Source of the DNA: Bacteroidota bacterium
Lineage (GTDB): Bacteria; Bacteroidota; Ignavibacteria; UBA10030; SZUA-254
Direction of reading: 5' to 3'
Assembly (NCBI GenBank): GCA_036522515.1
Contig: DATDFQ010000019.1
Span: forward strand, 62,001-126,000
Length of the DNA: 64,000 nucleotides
Part shown: positions 32,759 through 41,604 of the stretch, one piece after another
Layout: every line of letters starts with the position of its first letter
How positions within the stretch are numbered: the stretch's first letter is position 1
Made by a program: the position numbers and the translations under genes
The notes under the pieces: model-generated
The model's database searches: none
The model's input: only the letters and a program-made list of their open reading frames with translations
What the model was told of the DNA's origin: nothing

Positions 32759-34861
32759 TTAGTAACCGGCCAATTGCTGCAAGGCGGAAACGATGTCTTT
32801 CGTCTGCGGGAGCATGGCATTTTCGAGCGTTGGCCCGTAAGGGACCGGAGCATCTTTAGCCGCTACTCTGGCGACGGGAGCATCAAGCGATGCGAATGCT
32901 TCTGCTCCCAGGCGAGCAGCGATTTCTGCTCCGAACCCTCCTGTGAGCGTATCCTCGTGCACGATAAGGGCTTTCCCGGTTTTCTTCACCGAGGCCAAAA
33001 CTGTATCAAAATCGAGCGGGTTGAGTGTCCTCAGGTCGATCACCTCAACGCTGCTCCCTTCCTCTGCAACGGTGCGCGCCGCTTCCACCGACCTTTGAAC
33101 CATCATCCCCCAGGTGATCACCGTGATGTCGTTCCCCTGCTGCACGACCCTTGCCAGTCCGAACGGGAGACAATACTCCATTCCGGGTTCGATTGCCGCG
33201 GCATAGCTGGCCCTGTAGAGCCCCTTATGCTCACAGAAAATTACCGGGTCGCCGGAGCGGCAAGCGGTCTTCAAGAGGGCTTTGGCGTCGGATGCGTTTG
33301 AAGGAAAGACCACTCTGAGCCCCGGGACGTGTGTGAAGAACCCATCTATGCTCTGGCTATGATAGAGGCCGCCATGAATATATCCCCCGACCGCCACACG
33401 GACGACCATCGGACATGACCACTCATTGAACGACCGGAACCGGAGCATGGCCACCTCGTCCCTCAGCTGCATGAACGCGGGCCAGATGTAATCTCCGAAC
33501 TGTATTTCAACGACCGGCTTGAAGCCCCGCACCGCCAGACCGAGCGCCGTGCCGACGATGCTCGCCTCCGCGAGAGGCGAGTTGAAAACCCTTTCGCGCC
33601 CGAATCTTGCTGTGAGTCCTTTCGTCGCGGTAAACACTCCTCCCTTATCCCCCGCGACATCCTCGCCATAGATCAGCATCTTCGGGTTGCGGTCCATTTC
33701 CTCGGCGAGAGCGTGATTGATCGCATCGACCATCACGATCGACTTCCCCTCGGGAGCCGGCTCGACAAATCCTTTTGCGGGCACCCCCTCTTCAGGGGAA
33801 TAGACGTACTTCAGGAGCGTTCCCGGATCCTGCTGCGGTTCCGCCTCCGCCATGTCGGCGGCGCGGTCGATCCGTTCCAGCACTTCCCGCTGGATTTTTG
33901 CCACCCCATCGCGCGTGACCAGGCCTTCGGCAATGAGCCGTTGCTCCAGCCGTGGAAGGGGATCGCGCGCCCGATCTTTGGCAAGCTCGTCCTCCGAGCG
34001 ATACTTTCGCTGGTCGTCCGAGGAGGAATGGGCAAGAAGCCGGACGGTGTTGGCAAGAATCAGGCTCGGCCCTTCTCCCTTCCTTGCTTTGCCGACCGCT
34101 TCGAGGGCCACCTTGTGAGAGGCCAGAAAATCGCAGCCGTCCACTTCGTACCGGTTCAGCCCTTCATAGCCGCTCACCAGATGGTAGACCGAGGTCGCCG
34201 CCGTTTGCTCCCTGGCAGGCACGCTGATCGCGTACCGGTTGTCCTGGATTAGGAAAATCACCGGGAGATGCTCGCGGGCGGCCCAATTGACCGCCTCGTG
34301 AAATTCTCCTTCGCTGGTCGACCCCTCGCCGGAGGAGACGTACACGACTTCGTCCGTTCCCTCCCGGACGGCGCCAAGCGCGGTCCCGACCGCCTGCAGG
34401 TATTGCGTGCCTGTGGGACTGGATTGAGAAACGATCCGCCATTTCTTGTGGCCCCAGTGAAACGGCATGGCGAAACCCGCGCTGCTCGGACCTTTCGCCC
34501 TGTGGAGCGCCTCGAGGAACACCTCTTCGACCGTGTATCCGAATGCAAGCGAAAAAGGGAGATCCCGGTAGTACGGATAGGCCCAATCCCTGCCGGGAGT
34601 GAGAGCCATTGCGGTCGCAACCTGGACCGCTTCATGCCCCGAACCGCCGATGTGAAAAAACACCTTCCCCTGCCGGAGCAGCGTGAGAATTTTGTCGTCG
34701 ATCTTCCGCGCCGTAAACATCGTCCGGTAGGCATCGATGAGCGTCGGTCCGGCGCCTGTACCGCCGGCATCCCGATTCATCGACTCGCCGTTCGTCTTTT
34801 TCCCTTTTACCCTGGGTGGGGACTCTTCTCCCCTCGCGGGCGGCCTTCTTACTGGGGACAT
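32759..34861 (-). CDS. Fused 2-oxoacid dehydrogenase E1 alpha-beta
   Basis: About 700 residues. The alpha half holds FFHIGGSGHEAVQVATAMAL, HWGHKKWRIVSQSSPTGTQY (in part) and the thiamine motif SSGEGSTSEGEFHEAVNWAA...LIQDNRYA. The beta half starts near residue 340 (MVDAINHALAEEMDRNPKML, YGEDVAGDKGGVF) and has GLYHSQSIDGFFTHVPGL (in part). The HSQS motif points to branched-chain-type E1. The start is uncertain: ATG 34861 has GAGG upstream and overlaps lipB by 13 bases; ATG 34780 would drop a basic Pro-rich leader. Fused E1 of this kind is known from Bacteroidota. It is a second E1 beside the split pair downstream. Confidence 0.93.
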   Translation of the reverse strand: MSPVRRPPARGEESPPRVKGKKTNGESMNRDAGGTGAGPTLIDAYRTMFTARKIDDKILTLLRQGKVFFHIGGSGHEAVQVATAMALTPGRDWAYPYYRDLPFSLAFGYTVEEVFLEALHRAKGPSSAGFAMPFHWGHKKWRIVSQSSPTGTQYLQAVGTALGAVREGTDEVVYVSSGEGSTSEGEFHEAVNWAAREHLPVIFLIQDNRYAISVPAREQTAATSVYHLVSGYEGLNRYEVDGCDFLASHKVALEAVGKARKGEGPSLILANTVRLLAHSSSDDQRKYRSEDELAKDRARDPLPRLEQRLIAEGLVTRDGVAKIQREVLERIDRAADMAEAEPQQDPGTLLKYVYSPEEGVPAKGFVEPAPEGKSIVMVDAINHALAEEMDRNPKMLIYGEDVAGDKGGVFTATKGLTARFGRERVFNSPLAEASIVGTALGLAVRGFKPVVEIQFGDYIWPAFMQLRDEVAMLRFRSFNEWSCPMVVRVAVGGYIHGGLYHSQSIDGFFTHVPGLRVVFPSNASDAKALLKTACRSGDPVIFCEHKGLYRASYAAAIEPGMEYCLPFGLARVVQQGNDITVITWGMMVQRSVEAARTVAEEGSSVEVIDLRTLNPLDFDTVLASVKKTGKALIVHEDTLTGGFGAEIAARLGAEAFASLDAPVARVAAKDAPVPYGPTLENAMLPQTKDIVSALQQLAGY

Positions 34862-35556
34862 TCCACATCCTCTGAATGAAATTGACGTACCATCTCTCTG
34901 AAATCCGCCGCGTCGCGGCTGAATGCTTCGACGCCGAAGACGGCGGAAAAATGATGTGCGATCTCTCCCGAGACCGCCGAAAGCGGTAGCTCGCATCCCA
35001 GCCGCTTTTGCATGGAGGTGACGCCGCGGTGAAAAATTCCGCACGGGATGATCCGTTCGAAGTAGGAGAGATCCGTGTTCACGTTGAGGGCAAACCCGTG
35101 CATCGTCACCCAGCGGCTGACCTTTATGCCGATGGCCGCAATTTTTTCACTCCCCACCCATACGCCCGTAAAATCCCCGTCGCGCCGCGCGGAGAGGCCA
35201 TATCCGGCAAGCGTCCGGATCAGCACTTCCTCCAGGTCCCGAAGATAGCGATGAACGTCGCGGTAGTAGGCGCTCAGGTCGATAATGGGATACCCGACGA
35301 TCTGGCCCGGCCCGTGGTAGGTGATGTCCCCTCCCCGGTCGGTCAGGCAAACCTCGATCCCCCCCTCGCTCAGTTCGCCCTCGGCCGCGAGCAGATGATC
35401 GGGGTCGGCGTTTCTTCCGAGTGTGTAGACGTGATTGTGCTGATTGAGGAGGAGGACATCCGGGATTTTTCCGTCCAGGCGCAGACCGAACACCTCCCGC
35501 TGCAATTCCCAAGCAGCCCGGTAGGAGGTGAGCCCGAGATCCACCACTTCAATCAT
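34849..35556 (-). CDS. lipB: Lipoyl(octanoyl) transferase
   Basis: 235 residues. Motifs: EVFGLRLDGKIPDVLLLNQH, YTLGRNADPDHLL, DRGGDITYHGPGQIVGYPI (the family signature, cited in part), KIAAIGIKVSRWVTMHGFALN and FERIIPCGI; the GPGQ and CGI residues are those of the active site. It moves octanoyl from acyl carrier protein to lipoyl domains. Its ATG overlaps the lpd stop by four bases. With LipA at the operon end it forms the endogenous lipoylation route. Confidence 0.97.
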   Translation of the reverse strand: MIEVVDLGLTSYRAAWELQREVFGLRLDGKIPDVLLLNQHNHVYTLGRNADPDHLLAAEGELSEGGIEVCLTDRGGDITYHGPGQIVGYPIIDLSAYYRDVHRYLRDLEEVLIRTLAGYGLSARRDGDFTGVWVGSEKIAAIGIKVSRWVTMHGFALNVNTDLSYFERIIPCGIFHRGVTSMQKRLGCELPLSAVSGEIAHHFSAVFGVEAFSRDAADFREMVRQFHSEDVECPQ

Positions 35557-36947
35557 ATGTGGATCGCGTGACCGTACGCGCCCTCGGCCGCTTCCAACAC
35601 CGCTTCGGAGAGAGTCGGGTGGGCATGAATCGTTTTCATGATTCCGTCGGCGGTGGACTCCAGCGTCTTTGCCACGCCGAGTTCGGCGATCATCTCGGTG
35701 GCTTCAGATCCGAGTATGTGCGCGCCGAGGAGCTCCCCGTACTTTTCATCGAAGATGAGTTTCACAAGGCCCTCGGTCTCGCCGATGGCTCGCGCCTTCC
35801 CGCTCGCGCTGAACGGAAACCGGCCCACCTTGATCGACCGGCCTTCGGCGATCGCGCGCTCTTCGGTCATGCCGAGGCTCGCGACCTGCGGCTGGCAGTA
35901 GGTGCAACCCGGGATGTTGTCATAGTCGATCGGCTGGGGATTTTTCCCGGCGATCGCCTCGACGCAGATCACCCCTTCCCGTTGCGCGACGTGGGCCAGC
36001 CAGGGGGGTCCGGCGACGTCGCCGATTGCATAGAGACCGGGCACATTCGTCCGGCCGAAGTCATCCGTCTTGATCCACCCGTTCTCAAGGATGACGCCCG
36101 CGGTTTCGAGCCCGAGCTGCTCCACATTTCCCTGCACCCCGATCGCCATGAGCGCGACCTCTCCCGCAAATTGCTTCTTTCCCTCCTTCGTCGAGACGCC
36201 AACGGTGACGTCCTTCGCGACGGTCACGCTTTCGGTCTTCAGCTCGGTGTGGATCCCGACCCCTTGTTTTTTCAGGCTGCTCTCGAGCAATTTCGAGATC
36301 TCTTTGTCCTCAATGGGAAGGATGTTCGGCTTCATTTCCAGAAGGGTCACTGCGGTGCCGAAGGCATTGTAAAAGTAGGCGAATTCCACTCCGATCGCGC
36401 CCGCCCCGATGATGACCATCGATTTTGGAATTTCCGGCAGGACCATCGCCTCCATGTAGGAGATCACCCGTTTCCCGTCGATCTTCACGTTCGGGATCGA
36501 GCGCGCCCTCGCGCCTGTGGCGATGATGATATGGCCCGAGGAGACCGTCTCCGTTTCCTTTCCCTCGCGCGAAACCGAGACTTTTCCATTTCCAAGGAGC
36601 AGACCCTGGCCCGGGATGTGCTCTATCTTATTCTTTTTGAAGAGGTATTCCACCCCTTTGGAGTTCCGGAGCGCGACATCCCGGCTCCGCTTGACGATTT
36701 TCGTAAAATCGAACTTCAAATCCTTGCAGCTGATCCCCCATTCGTCCGCATCCTTGAAATGGCGGTAGAGCTCGGCGTTTTTCAGGAGGGCCTTGGTCGG
36801 AATGCATCCCCAGTTGAGGCAGATCCCGCCCAGCTTGTCCCGCTCGATGACCGCCGTCTTCATCCCGAGCTGGGCCGCGCGGATGGCAGCGACGTATCCT
36901 CCGGGGCCCCCTCCGATCACGAGTAAGTCGAATTGTCGTTCAGCCAT
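35553..36947 (-). CDS. lpd: Dihydrolipoyl dehydrogenase (E3)
   Basis: 464 residues from the ATG at 36947; a longer frame reaches 37070 but the extra 41 residues are not E3-like. The FAD motif is VIGGGPGGYVAAIRAAQLG; the redox disulfide is C43/C48 (GGICLNWGC); the NAD-binding GAGAIGVEFA is near residue 180; the His-Glu pair is H443/E448 (HAHPTLSE) near the C-terminus. It re-oxidises lipoamide for the E2 of this operon and for the glycine cleavage system. It is the first gene of the operon; its upstream gap holds two MITE-like repeats. Confidence 0.97.
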   Translation of the reverse strand: MAERQFDLLVIGGGPGGYVAAIRAAQLGMKTAVIERDKLGGICLNWGCIPTKALLKNAELYRHFKDADEWGISCKDLKFDFTKIVKRSRDVALRNSKGVEYLFKKNKIEHIPGQGLLLGNGKVSVSREGKETETVSSGHIIIATGARARSIPNVKIDGKRVISYMEAMVLPEIPKSMVIIGAGAIGVEFAYFYNAFGTAVTLLEMKPNILPIEDKEISKLLESSLKKQGVGIHTELKTESVTVAKDVTVGVSTKEGKKQFAGEVALMAIGVQGNVEQLGLETAGVILENGWIKTDDFGRTNVPGLYAIGDVAGPPWLAHVAQREGVICVEAIAGKNPQPIDYDNIPGCTYCQPQVASLGMTEERAIAEGRSIKVGRFPFSASGKARAIGETEGLVKLIFDEKYGELLGAHILGSEATEMIAELGVAKTLESTADGIMKTIHAHPTLSEAVLEAAEGAYGHAIHI

Positions 36948-37082
36948 GCACGTTTCTGGATAAAACAAAAAAAGGGTTTCGCACCCGGTTTTATGGCTGC
37001 CGCAGCCCGCGAACCGGCTGCCGCGCGAAAAAATATATGAAATAGCGGCGGTAAAGTCAAAGAAGGACACCCCGCTGAAAAC

Positions 37083-37222
37083 GGTGGTGTCTCAATTTGG
37101 GCGAACCTCTCTCGACCTCGTCATGCTGACATGCTCCTGGTCAGCATCTTTCAACTCTTTTATGAAGATCCCGGCCTAAAACATGTCGGGATGACGAGAG
37201 AAGGTGAAACTGCGACACTACT
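37083..37222. repeat. MITE-like element, type A (CTCGTCATGCTGAC core)
   Basis: 140 bp. The left end is GGTGGTGTCTCAATTT; the inverted right end is AGTAGTGTCGCAGTTTCACC. The inside is an imperfect palindrome running from CTCGTCATGCTGACATG to CATGTCGGGATGACGAG. CTGAAAAC (37075-37082) touches its left end and CAGAAAAC (37223-37230) its right end. A similar copy in reverse is at 55445-55582. It lies in the 557-base gap between lpd and the propeller gene. Confidence 0.8.
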
Positions 37223-37230
37223 CAGAAAAC

Positions 37231-37348
37231 GGTAGTGTCTTATTTTGTCATCCTGAGCGCAGCGAAGGATCTTCTCCGAACCGGAACGAGATCCTTCGGT
37301 CGCTACGCTCCCTCAGGATGACATGTTCGGTGAGACTGCGACACTACC
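37231..37348. repeat. MITE-like element, type B, best-preserved copy
   Basis: 118 bp. The left end is GGTAGTGTCTTATTTTGTC; the inverted right end is GGTAGTGTCGCAGTCTCACC. The core palindrome runs from GTCATCCTGAG (37247) to CTCAGGATGAC (37322), with AAGGATCT and AGATCCTT inside. CAGAAAAC precedes and CTGAAAAC (37349-37356) follows it directly. It stands head to tail with the type A element. Confidence 0.82.
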
Positions 37349-37504
37349 CTGAAAACCGTGTCGTTGACAATGGCCTCCGAATAGACTACCTTGCCTCCCT
37401 CGGGGCTTTACCATTCCTTCAGCAAGGAGTCCATCCGACATCGCTTCGTAACCGCTTCAGGAACGGAAGTTCTTTCCACCAATCTCAAGAATGGAGTTAT
37501 GAAA

Positions 37505-40087
37505 ATGTGTAAAGTCTCTACGGCATTCGTTTGTATCGTGCTATCAATTCTGACCTCAGGCGCAGCACACAGCCAATGGGTGCAAACTGACGGACCCTAC
37601 GGCGGTTACGTCTATTCCCTCGCGGTGAGCGGGACGAAAATATTTGCGGGAACGTATGGCGGCGGGGTTTATCTTTCCACCAACAACGGCACAAGCTGGA
37701 CTGCGGTCGATTCCGGCCTGACCAATCTCTATGTCCAAGATCTCGCCGTTTCGGGCACGAATCTGTTCGCCGGAACTGCGAATGGCGGTGTTTTTCTTTC
37801 CACCGATAACGGTACAAGCTGGGGGCCGGTGAATTCAGGCTTGACTGCGCTCAATGTCGGGGCTCTCGCTTCCGGCGGCTCGGGGAGTCTCTTTGCCGCA
37901 TCAATAGGGCACGGGGTCTTTCGTTCCACCGACGACGGCGCCAACTGGAGTGCGGTCGATTCCGGCTTAACCGATAATCATGTCTATGAGCTCGCTCTCT
38001 CGGGCACGAATCTATTTGCCGGAACTGGTACCGGCATTTTCCTTTCAACCGACGATGGCACCAGCTGGATTGGGGTCGATTCTGGATTGACCCATTCTGG
38101 GTTTAAGGCCTTCGCCGTCTCGGGTACGAATCTGTTTGCCGGATCGTTTGGCGGCGAGGTTTTTCTTTCCACCGACAATGGTACGAGCTGGACTGCAGTC
38201 GATTCCGGCTTGACCTGTACTTCAGTCTATTCCCTTGCCATTTCGGGCACGAATCTCTTTGCCGGAACTGATGCCGGCGTTTTCCGTTCCACCAACGATG
38301 GTTCAACCTGGACGGAGGTCAATTCCGGTCTGACCAATCCTGGTATCGAGGCCCTTGCCGTCCTGGGAACAAATCTCTTTGCAGGAACACTTGGCGCCGG
38401 AGTCTTTGTTTCCACCGACAACGGCTTAAGTTGGACGGCGGTCAATTCCGGCGGGAGCAGAACCTCTGTCCGCGCCTTCGCCGTCTCGGGATCGAATCTC
38501 TTTTCCGGAACTGACGGCGGCGCCTTTCGTTCCAGTAACAGCGGCGCCAGCTGGACGACGGTCAACTCTGGACTGACCATTATTCACACCCCCAATACCG
38601 AGGTCCAGTCTCTTGCGGTCTCGGGCACGAAACTCTTTGCGGGAACGTATGGCGGCGACGTCTTCCGCTCCACCAATGATGGCACAACCTGGACGGCGGT
38701 CGGATCTGGATGTGTCTTCGTCTACTCCCTTGCGGTCTCGGGGACGAATATCTATGCCGGGGGTAACGGGATCTCGCTCTCCACAAATGACGGAACAACC
38801 TGGACCCGGATCATCTCTGGATTGCCGAATAATGATGTGAATGCCCTTGCAGTCCTGGGCACGAATCTCTTCGCGGGAACCGGTGGCACGGGCGTCTATC
38901 TCTCCACGGACAACGGCACAAACTGGAATCCGGTCAATTCCGGTTTGGCCAACAATACTGTTTTTGCCCTTACCGTCTCCGGCACAAATCTCTTCGCCGG
39001 GACCGCAGGAGGAGTTTTCCTTTCCACGGACAATGGCACGGTCTGGACTGCCGTCGATTCCGGCTTGACCAACAGTGTCGTCACGGCCCTCTCCAGCTTC
39101 TCGGGAATCCTCTTCGCCGGTACGTATGGGGGAGGCGTCTTTCTTTCCACGGACAACGGGACGAGCTGGACGGAGGTGAACGCCGGCTTGACCAACAGGA
39201 TTGTCCGGGCCCTTGCCGTCTCAGACACAAACCTCTTCGCAGGCACTTCCGGCGGCGGAGTCTGGCGGCGATCGCTGTTTGAGCTACTAGAAAATAGCAC
39301 AACCCTTGGCCAGGGATGGAACCTTATCTCCGTCCCCCTCAAGGTCAATGATTTCCGCAAGACGACTCTTTTTCCAGGGGCCACCTCCGGTGCGATCGCT
39401 TATCAGGGAGGCTACCTCGCGAAGGACACGCTGGCGAATGGAAGAGGCTATTGGCTCAGGTGTGGTGCCTCCCAGCTAGTCCCCTGGTTCGGCGACACTC
39501 TCACGACAGACTCGCTCGACGTTCTCGCAGGATGGAATCTTATCGGGTCGATCACCTCGCCCGTCCCCGTCGGGTCGATTGGTTCGGATCCGCCGGGGAT
39601 TCAGACCTCGCGGTTCTTCGGATACGCCGGTCATTACCAGGTCAGTGATATGCTTCAACCGGGAATGGGGTATTGGGTCAAGGTGAGCCAGAGCGGAAAG
39701 TTAATTCTTTCATCAGGCGGGTCGGCGGCACCGGCAAACCGTATCAACATTGTGCTGAATGAAGAACATCCGCCTCCGGCACCGGATGATGCGGCCGCGG
39801 GACACCCGAACACGAGAATCCCGCAAGAGTTTGCTCTCGAGCAGAATTACCCGAATCCCTTTAATCCGAGCACAGCGATCGGGTTTTCAATTCCTCGAGC
39901 CGGTTTGGTGTCGATCAAGGTGTTTAACACACTCGGGGAGGTTGTCGGGGTGCTGGTAGATGAAGAGCTTGAAGCCGGCCGGTATACAAGGACCTGGGAC
40001 GCATCGGGTGTCTCAAGCGGCATTTATTTTTACCGCGTGCGGTCGGGCTCCTTTTCGGAAACAAGGAAACTCATGGTAATCAGATGA
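37505..40087 (+). CDS. T9SS-sorted protein with 13 propeller-like repeats (sialidase/YCF48-like)
   Basis: 860 residues from the ATG at 37505, which has GGAG eight bases upstream; the ATG at 37499 is too close to it. The signal peptide is MCKVSTAFVCIVLSILTSG.... Thirteen repeats of about 42 residues follow (to about 590), each close to LAVSGTNLFAGT then GGVFLSTDNGTSWTAVDSGL, like the BNR/Asp-box motif of photosynthesis-assembly (YCF48) and sialidase propellers. Next is a domain with GWNLISVPL, GRGYWLR, GWNLIGSI and GYWVKVS (about 600-740), also found in the protein at 43065-46466. The end is a T9SS type A sorting domain (LEQNYPNPFNPST...). It should be surface-exposed. Thirteen Asp-box units could make one or two propellers. 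No sialidase catalytic set is seen. Confidence 0.92.
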   Translation: MCKVSTAFVCIVLSILTSGAAHSQWVQTDGPYGGYVYSLAVSGTKIFAGTYGGGVYLSTNNGTSWTAVDSGLTNLYVQDLAVSGTNLFAGTANGGVFLSTDNGTSWGPVNSGLTALNVGALASGGSGSLFAASIGHGVFRSTDDGANWSAVDSGLTDNHVYELALSGTNLFAGTGTGIFLSTDDGTSWIGVDSGLTHSGFKAFAVSGTNLFAGSFGGEVFLSTDNGTSWTAVDSGLTCTSVYSLAISGTNLFAGTDAGVFRSTNDGSTWTEVNSGLTNPGIEALAVLGTNLFAGTLGAGVFVSTDNGLSWTAVNSGGSRTSVRAFAVSGSNLFSGTDGGAFRSSNSGASWTTVNSGLTIIHTPNTEVQSLAVSGTKLFAGTYGGDVFRSTNDGTTWTAVGSGCVFVYSLAVSGTNIYAGGNGISLSTNDGTTWTRIISGLPNNDVNALAVLGTNLFAGTGGTGVYLSTDNGTNWNPVNSGLANNTVFALTVSGTNLFAGTAGGVFLSTDNGTVWTAVDSGLTNSVVTALSSFSGILFAGTYGGGVFLSTDNGTSWTEVNAGLTNRIVRALAVSDTNLFAGTSGGGVWRRSLFELLENSTTLGQGWNLISVPLKVNDFRKTTLFPGATSGAIAYQGGYLAKDTLANGRGYWLRCGASQLVPWFGDTLTTDSLDVLAGWNLIGSITSPVPVGSIGSDPPGIQTSRFFGYAGHYQVSDMLQPGMGYWVKVSQSGKLILSSGGSAAPANRINIVLNEEHPPPAPDDAAAGHPNTRIPQEFALEQNYPNPFNPSTAIGFSIPRAGLVSIKVFNTLGEVVGVLVDEELEAGRYTRTWDASGVSSGIYFYRVRSGSFSETRKLMVIR

Positions 40088-40260
40088 ACAGTCAACACTG
40101 GTCCACTCGCGGCAACGCCTGAGAGGCCTCCGCAACAGCCCCCCTTATGATAGCACGCGGGGAGGCCAAATCGCCTTCACTGAAACCGTCTCCGGTGACT
40201 CCGGTTATTGCATCTTTGCGCTGAATTCCGTATCATTGCATGCGCCGAGTTCAAACTACG

Positions 40261-40722
40261 ATGACCTCCGTTACCCCCGATGAAAAGATCGTTGTCAGGA
40301 ACCGAAAGGCGGCGCACGATTATTTCATCATCGACCGCTACGAAGCCGGCATCGTCCTGAAGGGCACCGAGGTCAAGTCCCTGCGCCAGGGAAACGCCAA
40401 TCTGCAGGACGGATACGCGGTCGTCAAGGACGGGGAAGTCTGGCTGATCGGGCTCCATATCAGCCCGTTCGAAAAGGGGAACATCAACAATCACGATCCC
40501 AAACGGGACCGGAAGCTCCTCCTCCACAAGCAGGAGATACGCCGGATGTTCGGCAAGCTTTCGCAGAAGGGCCTGACCCTCGTTCCGCTCAGAATTTACT
40601 TCAACAAGAAAGTCGCAAAAGTGGAGTTGGCTGTCGCCCGGGGAAAGAAAGACTACGACAAGCGAGAGGCAATCGCCAAGCGCGATGCCGAGCGACATAT
40701 GCGCCGCGAATATGCCGGCTGA
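40261..40722 (+). CDS. smpB: SsrA-binding protein
   Basis: 153 residues from the ATG at 40261, which leaves 13 residues before the conserved NRKAAHDYFI; the ATG at 40240 would add seven. Other motifs: EAGIVLKGTEVKSLRQGNA, WLIGLHISPFEKGNINNHDPKRDRKLLLHK (in parts), GLTLVPLRIYF and the basic C-terminal tail KKDYDKREAIAKRDAERHMRRE. It delivers tmRNA to stalled ribosomes. No ssrA gene was seen nearby. No strong ribosome-binding site supports either start. Confidence 0.96.
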   Translation: MTSVTPDEKIVVRNRKAAHDYFIIDRYEAGIVLKGTEVKSLRQGNANLQDGYAVVKDGEVWLIGLHISPFEKGNINNHDPKRDRKLLLHKQEIRRMFGKLSQKGLTLVPLRIYFNKKVAKVELAVARGKKDYDKREAIAKRDAERHMRREYAG

Positions 40723-40786
40723 GACCGAGCCGGGCTCTTTTTCTTCCGTTTCTTCCATCCTATTCATCTTCTGAGGAGTCCCGTCA

Positions 40787-41332
40787 GTGTACGTTCCCAC
40801 AAAGATCTTTTTCACCAAAGGAGTCGGCCGCCACAAGGATTATCTCCAGTCCTTCGAACTCGCTCTGCGCGACGCGAAAATCGAGAAATGCAATCTCGTG
40901 ACCGTCTCCAGTATTTACCCCGCCGGTTGCAAGCGGGTGCCGCCGGAAGACGGCCTCAGCCTGCTCCAGGCCGGGCAGATTACGTTTGCGGTGATGGCGC
41001 GGAACGCTACCAACGAGCCGAACCGGCTGATCGCGGCTTCGCTCGGCGTCGCGACCCCGGCGGACAGTTCGCAGTACGGATACCTCTCCGAACATCATCC
41101 GTACGGCGAGACCGATGAGCGCGCGGGAGAGTATGCCGAAGACCTTGCCGCCACGATGCTGGCCACGACCCTCGGTGTGGAATTCGACGCCGATACCGGA
41201 TGGGACGAGCGGGAAAAGCTCTACAAGATGAGCGGAAAGATCGTGAAGACCTACAACGTGACGCAATCGGCGGAGGGAGACAAGAACGGACTTTGGACGA
41301 CGGTTATCGCGAGCGCGATTCTTCTTCCCTGA
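40787..41332 (+). CDS. pdaD: Pyruvoyl-dependent arginine decarboxylase
   Basis: 181 residues from a GTG at 40787, with GAGGAG about ten bases upstream. The self-cleavage site is Ser41-Ser42 in [15 protein letters not shown]; cleavage makes a pyruvoyl group from Ser42. Later motifs: [30 protein letters not shown] and [13 protein letters not shown]. The product, agmatine, feeds polyamine synthesis. The enzyme class is best known from archaea but occurs in Chlorobi, Bacteroidota and Chlamydia. It follows smpB by 64 bases. No agmatine-using gene is in the window. Confidence 0.94.
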   Translation: MYVPTKIFFTKGVGRHKDYLQSFELALRDAKIEKCNLVTVSSIYPAGCKRVPPEDGLSLLQAGQITFAVMARNATNEPNRLIAASLGVATPADSSQYGYLSEHHPYGETDERAGEYAEDLAATMLATTLGVEFDADTGWDEREKLYKMSGKIVKTYNVTQSAEGDKNGLWTTVIASAILLP

Positions 41333-41604
41333 GAAAGCCCGCCGATCCCGCGAATAACGTCGAAGACACCGAAGAGTACCCGAACCGCCTCCCGAGCAAT
41401 TGAATACCCCCGGTGCCCCCGACAGGATGACTGTCACCTACGGGGCATCCTGGAATTTTCGTACACGCTTCCGGGGCATTAACCGAAGTGAAAAAACACC
41501 TCCCGACCTGGTCCTGATTCCGGGCCTAATATAGAAAAGACCCTTCAGCCTGTCAAGTAAAATCGCAGACGCATCCGGAAAAAAATGTTCCGGTGTGCCG
41601 CTTG

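Noticed and set aside
37600..39280. CRISPR-like regular repeats
   Set aside because: The period is about 126 bases, in frame, and codes for the Asp-box units; there are no unique spacers.
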